Source: JBGPLJ01 sp963826145
GTDB taxonomy: Bacteria > Pseudomonadota > Gammaproteobacteria > Steroidobacterales > Steroidobacteraceae
Assembly: GCA_963826145.1 (NCBI GenBank)
Contig: CAWGVW010000001.1
Coordinates: forward strand, 682,001 to 746,000
Direction of reading: 5' to 3'
DNA length: 64,000 nt
Part shown: in pieces, positions 56,463 to 64,000 of the stretch
How positions within the stretch are numbered: position 1 is the first letter of the stretch
Layout: each line of letters begins with the position of its first letter
The notes under the pieces: generated by a model
Database searches by the model: none
What the model was told of the DNA's origin: nothing
Seen by the model: only the letters and a program-made list of their open reading frames with translations
Translations under genes and position numbers: made by a program

Positions 56463-58230
56463 GTGCGCATTCGGCTGGCTTTCGTTGTTGGTCTGCTTTC
56501 GCTGGTCGTCGCCCTCGCGGCGCGAGCCGGCTCCGATTTTCGCTTCGAGGGCGTGCGCCGGATCGTGGCCGTTGCGGATGTACACGGCGGCTATAACGAA
56601 TTCGTCTCGATCCTGCACGAATCCGCTGTCATCGACGATGCGTTGCATTGGCGGGGTGGCGATACTCATTTCGTGAGCCTCGGGGATCTCCTCGACCGCG
56701 GGCCGGATTCGCGCAAGGTGCTCGACCTCGTGATGCGGCTCGAAGGCGAAGCCGCCGCCGCGGGCGGTGCCGTGCACCTCGTGCTCGGCAACCACGAAGT
56801 GATGAACATGGTTGGCGATCTGCGTTATGTGTCCGCCGCGGATTATACGGCGTTCGCCGGCAAGGAAGACGACGCGCTGCGCGAGCAAGCGTGGTCGCTG
56901 CTTCACGCGGCGAAGCCGGAAGCCGTGCGCGTGGAATTCGATGCAATGGAGCCGGCGGGCTACTACGCGAAGACCGCGGCGTTCTCCGCGAGCGGCAAGT
57001 ACGGCGCGTGGCTCCTCACGAAGCCATTTCTCATCGTCATCAACGATACGGCCTTCGTGCACGGCGGGCTGCCGCCGCTCGTTGCCGCGGATGGACTCGA
57101 TGAGACGAACCGGAGCCTGCACGCCGAGCTCGATGCCTACCTGCAGGCTGCGCCCGATGTGCGGGACACGCAGGAGCCGGATCTCTTCACCCCGAAAAGC
57201 CCAACCTGGTATCGCGGCCAGGCCCTCTGCTACCCGTACACCGAGTCCGGGAATCTCGACTCCGCACTCGCGGCACTTGGCGTTGCGCGCGTCGTCGTGG
57301 GCCACACGCCGACATCGACGCGCCACGTGGAGAGCCGATTCGACGGCAAAGTCATTCTGCTCGACACCGGCATGTTGCGATCTTTCTATCAGGGCGCGCC
57401 GGCGGCATTCATCTTCGAGAACGGCCGGTGGACGGTCGCCTATGCCGATCGCCCCGGGCAGCGCGCGCAACCGGAAGTACTTCCGCGCGCCGTCGGCCCA
57501 CGGCCGGCGGGACTCGACGATGACGCGCTCGAGCAGTGGCTCGAGCAGGCGGAAGTCGTCAAAACCGAAGATCTCGACACGGGCATCACGCATCCACACC
57601 GGGTCACGCTGCGCAAGGATGGCGTCGAGCTGCGCGCGGTGTTCAAGGACCTCTCCATCGACACAGACGAGATGGGGCGGAGCGGCGCCATCAACGATTC
57701 GGATCGATTCGAATACGAACTCGCGGCCTACAAGCTCGACCGGCTGCTCGATCTCGAACATGGTGCCGGTTGCGGTCGCGCGGACGCTCAACAAGCATCG
57801 CGGCATCCTGCAGTTCTGGGTCGAAGGCGCGATCAACGTGCGCCGCATGCTCGAGCAGAAGCTCCAGCCGGCCGGCGATTGCGCGAGCGGCCCGCAGTAC
57901 AACCTCATGAACGTCTTCGACGTCCTCATCGACAATACCGACCGCACGCAGGAAAACGCGCTCTTTACGAAGGACTGGACGCTCGTGCTCATCGACCACA
58001 CGCGTGCGTTCCATACCGACATGGCCCCGCAGCACCTGCTCTACAAGGGTGAACTCACGGTGCCGCCGGCGTTGGCCGAGCGCCTCGCGAGCCTGAATCG
58101 CGACAAGCTGCAACCGGTGCTCGGCCCGTACCTCAAGAAGCGCCAGATCGACGCCTTGCTCAAGCGCCGCGACCTATTGCTGAAGAACTACGGCGCCGGT
58201 CAGGGTGCCGCCAAGCGGGACCACCAGTGA
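56463..58230 (+). CDS. Exported metallophosphatase fused to a kinase-fold domain, one frameshift
   Basis: GTG start with a signal/anchor segment (AFVVGLLSLVVALAARA). The first 330 residues are a calcineurin-like phosphatase: D39-x-H41 (VADVHGGY), GDLLDRGP, GNHE (109-112), VHGG and GHTPT. A second domain from about 370 has VFKDLSID (lysine), FEYELAAYKLDRLL (helix-C acid), NVFDVLIDNTDRTQENALF (catalytic Asp and Asn) and LVLIDHTRAF (metal Asp), a pattern of PI3K-related/HipA/Fam20-like kinases. The frame shifts near 57757: one extra A before MVPVAVARTLN. The last 31 bp overlap the convergent transporter gene. Confidence 0.8.
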
Positions 58231-59555
58231 CGGCGCGCGCGCGGCGCGACGCTGCGCCGGTACTCGCGCCCAATGAGCCAGGCGAGCAAGGTAAGTGTCG
58301 CGCTCAAGACGAGTATCAACCAGACGAACTGCATGCGCGGATGGTTGAGGAGCCGCGTGCCCGCAAACACCGAGGCCGTCGCAAACAGATCTCCCAGCCG
58401 GTAGAAGAAGGTGTCGAAGGCCGTCTTGGCCTGGTACTTCACCTCGCGGCTCGCCGGCAGCAAGAGTGCGCCGCGAGTGGTGTTGAGGAGCGAATAGTCG
58501 AGACTGCGCTGTGCCACGACCACCGCCTGCACGAGCGCGAACACCGGGAAGATTCCGATGAGGAGATACCCGGCGAGAAAGGCGAGCGGCGTGATCATCA
58601 AGGCGCGCGGCAGACCCGCGAACAGGATGATTCGCGAAACGAGGAAGAGCTGGATGAGCAATCCGACCAGCGTGATGGCCGAACAATAGCGGCCCATGAA
58701 CTCGCCGATGAAGGCCGTCTGGCTTTCGGCGGCTTGCTGGCGTGCGATCTCGACGAGCCAGCTCGACATCACGTACTCACCGGTTGAGGTGATCCAGTTC
58801 ACCACGACGACCAGCGCCGCGATGGCGAGGAGATAGCGGCTGCGGCCGATGAGTGCGAAACCGCCGAGCCATCGTGTTGCCATGTCTTGTGCAGGCGCTG
58901 CCGCCGCGTCAGCTTGCATCGTGCTTCGCGATGCGACGGGCACGCTCGCGCGCGCCCACCGGCTCACGCAAATCGCACCTATCAGAGTGGCCGCGGACGC
59001 AAGCATCAAGCCGTAGGGTCCGAGCAGCTGCATGCCGGCCTGGGACAACCGCGCACCGATCCAGGCGCCGCAGGACACGCCGACCGCGATGATGCCGAAC
59101 AGGCGCTGGCCGCTCTCGACGCTGAGGACATCGGTGGCGAAAGCCCAGAACTGGGTCACCGTCATCACGCCGAAGATGCTGGCCCAGATAAAGAAGAGGA
59201 ACCCGAGCCGCACGCCTGCCTCGCCCAGCAGAAAGAGGATCACCAGGTTGAGGGCGAAGAAAGCGTTGACGTACTGAAACACCTTGCTGGTGTCGACGCT
59301 GCGGATCAGCGTGCTGTAGGCCGGAATGATCATGATCAGGAGCGCCGCCTGCAGTCCGACAGCGTAACTGCGCAGTTCCGCGCCGCCCTGGGTGAGGATC
59401 AGCGCCTCACGGACCGGGCGAATGAGGTAGTAGGCCGCCATGAGCGTGCAGGCCTGCAGGCACAGGACGGCGATGCAGCGGCCCTCGCCGGGCTGCACGC
59501 GCGTGAAGAGGCCAAGGAATCTCTCGAAGCCGCTTCGGTCATTCGCATGGTCCAT
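58200..59555 (-). CDS. NTP/NDP exchange transporter-like, MFS-fold membrane protein
   Basis: 451 aa with about twelve hydrophobic segments. CLQACTLMAAYYLIRPVREALILT and the following GGAELRSYAVGLQAALLI resemble the ATP/ADP translocase (Npt/Tlc) family relatives widespread in free-living proteobacteria, where the substrate is unknown. RSLDYSLLNTTRGALLLPASR and VKYQAKTAFDTFFYRLGD are characteristic of this group. It converges on the phosphatase-kinase gene and is divergent from wzi copy 2. Confidence 0.8.
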   Translation of the reverse strand: MDHANDRSGFERFLGLFTRVQPGEGRCIAVLCLQACTLMAAYYLIRPVREALILTQGGAELRSYAVGLQAALLIMIIPAYSTLIRSVDTSKVFQYVNAFFALNLVILFLLGEAGVRLGFLFFIWASIFGVMTVTQFWAFATDVLSVESGQRLFGIIAVGVSCGAWIGARLSQAGMQLLGPYGLMLASAATLIGAICVSRWARASVPVASRSTMQADAAAAPAQDMATRWLGGFALIGRSRYLLAIAALVVVVNWITSTGEYVMSSWLVEIARQQAAESQTAFIGEFMGRYCSAITLVGLLIQLFLVSRIILFAGLPRALMITPLAFLAGYLLIGIFPVFALVQAVVVAQRSLDYSLLNTTRGALLLPASREVKYQAKTAFDTFFYRLGDLFATASVFAGTRLLNHPRMQFVWLILVLSATLTLLAWLIGREYRRSVAPRARRHWWSRLAAP

Positions 59556-59705
59556 TGACCTCTCCCCACGTCGGGTGCCGACGCAGGAGCGAGGCTAGAG
59601 GGGGCGGAGGCGCTGATCTGTCAGGCACCTGACACGACGGTTGCTAAAGCCGTCCGAATTGAATTCCTTTCGGTGAAAGTCGTCGTAAGCTATTGAATCT
59701 TAAGT

Positions 59706-59735
59706 TGCGGCGCACGCCGCGCGTCACATAGAATG
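59706..59735 (+). promoter_or_regulatory. Possible promoter of the second wzi
   Basis: TTGCGG at 59706-59711, 18 bp spacer, TAGAAT at 59730-59735, about 38 bp before the TTG start. The surrounding 59556-59772 gap otherwise shows only the short inverted repeat GTCAGGCACCTGAC near 59619. Confidence 0.35.
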
Positions 59736-59772
59736 GCGCGCACGAAAGGCTTCTCACCCCATAAGCAAGCCA

Positions 59773-61230
59773 TTGAATCGATCCCGTCATGGAGTCTGGG
59801 CACTCATTCTTGTGGCAACGTTCTCGCAGGCCGAGCCTTGGCTCGCGCCGGGCGACGTTGGATTGCGCAGCGACATCCAGCTGCTCGCCGATCGCGGCAT
59901 CATCCACGCGCCGATCACGACCTGGCCCGTCTCCTGGCCGGATGTTGTGCGCGACGTGGCGGACCGCGACCCGGCGCAAGAGCCCGATGCCATGACGAGC
60001 GCCGCGCTTCAACGTGTGCAGCAGGCGGCACGCCACGCGATGCGAAGTGGCGGTCAGTTCGCCGCCACGGTGCGTGGCGCGGAAAAACCGATCGAGCTGC
60101 GGACCTTCGAATCGACACCACGCTCCGATGGCGAGCTGGAACTCGGCGCGAGCTGGATGAGCGATCACTTCGTGTTGAATCTCGAGGCAACTGGCGTCGC
60201 AAATCCGACCGACGACCAGAGCTTTCGACCCGACGGTTCGTACATTGGATTCAACGCCGGCAATTTCATGATCTCGGCGGGTTACGTCGACCGCTGGTGG
60301 GGCCCGGGCTGGGAGGGGAGCCTGATTCTCTCGAACAGTGCCAGGCCGATTCCGGCACTCACGATCGAGCGCAACTACTCCGATGCATTCAAGACACCGC
60401 TCCTGCATTGGATCGGTCCATGGCGCATCAGTATCGCCTTTGGTCAGCTTGAGAATCATCGCGAAGATTTCGATCGGACGCGGTTCTTCGCGGCGCGCGT
60501 GACATTCAAGCCCATCAAGCAACTCGAGATCGGGTTGTCGCGCACGGCGCTTTGGTGCGGCGAAGGCCGCCCCTGCGGCGCGGGAACCTTGTGGGATCTC
60601 TTGATCGGCAACGACAACGATCAGCCGCTCGATCAGCAGCCGGGCGATCAACTGGCGGGCTACGACGTGCGCTGGGCTTCGTCGAAGCTCCCGATCGCAC
60701 TCTACGGGCAGATGATCGGCGAGGATGAGGCGGGGTACCTGCCGAGCAAGTTTCTCGGACTCTTCGGTGCGGAAACCTGGTTCCCCGTGGCGAGCGGCTC
60801 GCTGCGAGTTCATTTTGAGTATGCGGACACCGCGTGTGACTTTTCGCGCCAGATGCCGCAGTTCCACTGCGCCTATGAGAGCAGCATTTACACGGTGGGC
60901 TATCGCTTCCGTGGCCACAGCATCGGCCATTCCATGGATGGCGACGGACGCATGTATTCGCTCGGCGCCGTTTGGCGGAGTGCCACCGGCACCGATTGGC
61001 AATTGCTGGTGCGGCGTGCGGATCTCAATAGAGATGCAATAACACCCGAGCCCGAACATACGATTGCGGCCCAGGCGACAAAGCTCGACGACATCGAGCT
61101 GCGACACTCGCGGTCGACACCCTGGGGCGACGCTACACTGGGGCTCGGGTACGACACTGCGGATGATCCGCAGCCATCGGGCATGGACACGGGATTCAGG
61201 GCATTTGTAGAGTGGCGATATGACTTCTAG
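59773..61230 (+). CDS. Wzi-family capsule assembly outer-membrane protein, copy 2
   Basis: 485 aa, paralogous to the protein at 39900 over its whole length: EPWLAPGDVGLRSDIQLLAD, ISAGYVDRWWGPGWEGSLIL, RPIPALTIERNYS, and the end GFRAFVEWRYDF. It begins with TTG (MNRSRHGVWALILVATFSQA signal); no ATG fits better. Its stop overlaps the start of the SLBB export gene by 11 bp, so this copy is directly tied to a polysaccharide export operon continuing rightward. Confidence 0.87.
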   Translation: MNRSRHGVWALILVATFSQAEPWLAPGDVGLRSDIQLLADRGIIHAPITTWPVSWPDVVRDVADRDPAQEPDAMTSAALQRVQQAARHAMRSGGQFAATVRGAEKPIELRTFESTPRSDGELELGASWMSDHFVLNLEATGVANPTDDQSFRPDGSYIGFNAGNFMISAGYVDRWWGPGWEGSLILSNSARPIPALTIERNYSDAFKTPLLHWIGPWRISIAFGQLENHREDFDRTRFFAARVTFKPIKQLEIGLSRTALWCGEGRPCGAGTLWDLLIGNDNDQPLDQQPGDQLAGYDVRWASSKLPIALYGQMIGEDEAGYLPSKFLGLFGAETWFPVASGSLRVHFEYADTACDFSRQMPQFHCAYESSIYTVGYRFRGHSIGHSMDGDGRMYSLGAVWRSATGTDWQLLVRRADLNRDAITPEPEHTIAAQATKLDDIELRHSRSTPWGDATLGLGYDTADDPQPSGMDTGFRAFVEWRYDF

Positions 61231-64000
61231 TTCTGGAGCAAAGGTGTTCCCCAGAGTGTTTACCGTTCTTTGCAAGGTGCGCCCGCTGTTTGCGCTGGCA
61301 CTCCTCTGCCTTTTGCCCCTGTTTGGCACCTCGAGTCTGCTCGCCCAGGACGTGCAGGTGAGCCAGGAGCAGCTCGACCTCCTGCAGAACCTCTCGCCGG
61401 AGGAGCGCGAGGCGCTTCTGAAGCAGATCACGAGCAGCGAGGAATCGACGGGCACACCGGAGGAGAAGGCTGCTAAGCAGAAGGCCGCAAAACAGAAGGG
61501 GCTCAATCCGGACGCGACGACCACGACCACGCCGAAGGACACTGAGAAAAAAGACAAAAAGCTGTCGCCGGAAGGCGATCCACTCCTGCGGCCCGAGGAC
61601 TACCTTGTCCTGCAACTGGACACCATCCGGCAGGAGACCAACAAGCAGGAGATCAACAAGCAGGACATCAGCAGCAAGCAGGAGACGTTGACTCAAGAAG
61701 ACAGGGACCGCATCGAGTCACTGAAGAGGCGCATTCTCGACAAGAATCCCTACCGGCTCGATCGCCTCGGTGCCTTGCGGCTCCCCGGCTTTGAGGCAAT
61801 GCCGCTCGCCGGGCTCACCGCCAAGGAAGCTGCGAAACGATTGCAATCCGATCGTGATCTGCGCGTGTTCATCGTGCGCGTGACGCTCCTGTCGATTGAA
61901 CGCACGGGCGATGAAGCACTTGAACCCTTCGGCTACGAACTCTTCCAGAATGCACAGGAGGGTTTCACTTCGGTGACCGACGTGCCGGTGCCAGCGGAGT
62001 ACGTGGTCAGTCCTGGTGATCAGCTGCGCGTGCAACTCTATGGCAACCAGAATCGCAGCATTACGCTCGTCGTGGGTCGCGATGGACGCGTGAATTTTCC
62101 GCAGCTCGGCCCAATTTCGGTCGGTGGCCAGCGCTTCAGCGCCGTCAAGCAAAGCATCGAATCACAGGTTTCCCGGCAGATGATCGGCGTGCGCGCCGAC
62201 GTCGCCGTGGGGGACACGCACGGCATCCGCGTGTTTGTCCTCGGTGAGGTAAAACAGCCTGGTTCATATTCCGTCAGTGGTCTCGCGACCGTGACGAGTG
62301 CGCTCTTTGCGAGCGGCGGCATTACCAAAGTTGGATCCCTTCGAAGCGTGCAGTTGAAGCGCGCGGGTACGCTGGTGCGCAAGGTTGACTTGTACGACTT
62401 GCTGCTGAATGGTGACACGAGCAGCGACGCGCGGCTCCTGCCAGGCGACGTCATCCTTGTGCCGTCCGTGGGTCCCACGGTGTCGGTCAATGGCGAGGTG
62501 CGCCGGCCCGCCATTTATGAGATGAAGGAGGATTCGACGGCTGCGGATGTTCTCTTCCTGGCAGGTGGCCTGTCGCCGCAGGCCGACTCGAAACTGACAC
62601 GCATCGAGCGTATCGACGACAGTCGCCGACGTATCGTGATGGACGTGAACCTGACCACGCCGGATGGTCGTGCCACGCGCTTGAAGACTGGTGACTTCAT
62701 GCGGGTGCCACAGGTGCGCGACGTCGTCGAGGACTCCGTGTCGATCTCTGGATACGTGGTGCGACCGGGATCCGTAGGGTATCGGACGGGCCTTCGAATC
62801 ACCGACGTGCTGACGTCCATCGATGATTTGAATCCAAGCGCCGATCCTCACTACATACTCGTCCGCCGGGAAAACCCGATCAACCGCGCGATCACTTATC
62901 GGTCGGTCGACCTCACTCGCGCGCTCGAAACCCGGGGCGGCCCTGCAGACTTGGAACTCGCACCGCGTGACCGACTGTTCGTCTTCGATCGCGAGGGCGG
63001 CCGCGATCGCGCGGTCGCGCCGTTGATCGATGAACTTGAGGCGCAAGCACGCATCGACGCACCCCTCCAGGCGGTGATCATTGGCGGGCGCGTGAAAGCA
63101 CCGGGCCAATATCCTCTTGAGACCAACATGCACGTGAGTGATCTCTTGCGTGCAGGTGGGAGTCTCGAGGACGCCGCTTACGGTGGCGAAGCCGAACTCA
63201 CGCGCTATGAAGTCGTTAATGGCGAGCAGCGTCAAACGGATCTCGTCAAGGTGAACCTGGCGGCAGTCCTCCGCGGTGACGCGACGGCTGACCTGCCGCT
63301 GCAGCCGTATGACTATCTGACAATCAAGGAGACACCGGACTGGCGCGCCCAGGAAAGCATTTCGATCGTCGGCGAGGTGCGCTTCCCCGGCCGGTATCCA
63401 ATACAGCGCGGCGAGACATTGCGAATGGTGCTCGATCGCGCCGGCGGGCTGACAACGCTCGCATTTCCAGAAGGCGCTGTGTTCACCCGCGAGGAGCTGA
63501 AGAAGCGTGAACAGCAGCAGATCGATTCACTCTCCGGAACGACTGAAGCTCGATCTCGCGACGCTGTCCCTGCAGACCGCGCAGACAAACCCGCAGGCAG
63601 CGCAAGCAGTCGCAGCAGGGCAGGTCGCTCCTGGGCGATCTCGGCAAGGCGCATGCCGTTGGCCGGCTCGTGATCGACGTGAGGAAAGTTCTGAACGTGA
63701 GCGCGGGAGCCGTCGGGCGATATCGTCCTCAAGAACGGGGATCAGCTTGCGATTCCGCGCCAGAACCAGGAGGTTTCAGTGCTGGGTGAAGTGCAGAACG
63801 TCACCTCGCATTTGTATCAGCCGGATCTGGATCGCGACGACTACATCGGCAAGAGCGGTGGCGTGACCCAGCGCGCAGATCACAAGCATATCTATGTTGT
63901 CCGGGCGGACGGCAGCGTCGCCGGCTCGCGTGGTGGGTGGTTCCAGCGCACATCGAGCGAGATACGGCCGGGCGATGCGATCGTCGTTCCGCTCGACACG
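61220..64000 (+). CDS. Polysaccharide export protein with multiple SLBB domains, frameshifted and cut by the edge
   Basis: Exported outer-membrane or periplasmic export component (signal LFALALLCLLPLFGTSSLLA), then a low-complexity Lys/Glu linker, a Poly_export domain (EYVVSPGDQLRVQLYGNQNR) and several SLBB repeats (VFVLGEVKQPGSYSVSGLAT, VSVNGEVRRPAIYEMKED, VIIGGRVKAPGQYPLETN). The frame breaks near 63533, 63624 and 63717; removing single bases gives ERLKLDLATLSLQTA, SLLGDLGKAHAVG and DIVLKNGDQLAIPRQNQEVS. The protein continues past the window. Related to Wza/capsule export proteins with long multi-SLBB tails. Confidence 0.87.

Noticed and set aside
59644..61557. Long minus-strand open frame (637 aa) opposite wzi copy 2 and the SLBB gene
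   Set aside because: It is antisense to two well-supported genes, has no recognisable domain and a composition typical of a high-GC mirror frame.

Overview
The window looks like one contig of a high-GC gammaproteobacterium, possibly near Xanthomonadales/Nevskiales/Steroidobacterales (inference). The reasons are the orders gloB-methyltransferase-rnhA-dnaQ and tig-clpP-clpX-lon-tRNAVal-tRNAAsp-ppiD, a Pseudomonas-type cysI-DUF934 pair, and a magnesium-type HemB. There is no rRNA, prophage, CRISPR array or recognisable transposase.

Layout. 1-2.3 kb: haem synthesis (hemB-hemL). 2.4-9.0 kb: assimilatory sulfate reduction (cysI, DUF934 partner, cysB, cysH, cysG, cysK). 9.1-20.9 kb: tRNALeu, the proteostasis run tig-clpP-clpX-lon, tRNAVal, tRNAAsp, ppiD, then fabI, mltD and gloB on the other strand. 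20.9-22.8 kb: methyltransferase, rnhA, dnaQ. 23-25.4 kb: two nucleotide-sugar enzymes. 25.5-31.9 kb: sulfate ABC transporter cysA-cysT-cysW running into a sensor kinase and response regulator. 32-36.9 kb: a secreted subtilase, a periplasmic sulfate-binding protein and a porin. 37-41.4 kb: pgi, wecB, wzi. 41.2-56.4 kb: an accessory region. 56.4-64 kb: a phosphatase-kinase fusion, an ATP/ADP-type transporter, a second wzi and a polysaccharide export (SLBB) protein cut by the right edge.

The accessory region is the most unusual part. A compact five-gene minus-strand cluster encodes a CHASE2-class III nucleotide cyclase, a FecR/TPR/beta-barrel protein, a Cys-rich lipoprotein, a propeller-like secreted protein and a secreted protein with a LytM-like domain. 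It is bracketed by a direct duplication of the end of wzi, a 60-aa single-membrane-span peptide gene and a tail-anchored protein gene. Four members of this small peptide family lie around the cluster. Next to it are a second cyclase (cyclase-TolB-TPR) and an intact-length but frameshifted Crp/Fnr regulator, plus a chimeric remnant of crp joined to wzi at a shared short sequence.

Three families of palindromic repeats sit exactly at gene ends, several overlapping stop codons. Single-base frame breaks are concentrated in 17.6-20.0 kb and 32.3-34.2 kb, with isolated ones elsewhere. Because the reading frames otherwise keep conserved family residues, they look more like sequence errors than gene decay. 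The sulfur genes act together: uptake (porin, Sbp, CysATW), activation product reduction (CysH), sulfite reduction (CysI with sirohaem from CysG) and cysteine formation (CysK), under CysB and perhaps the linked two-component system.
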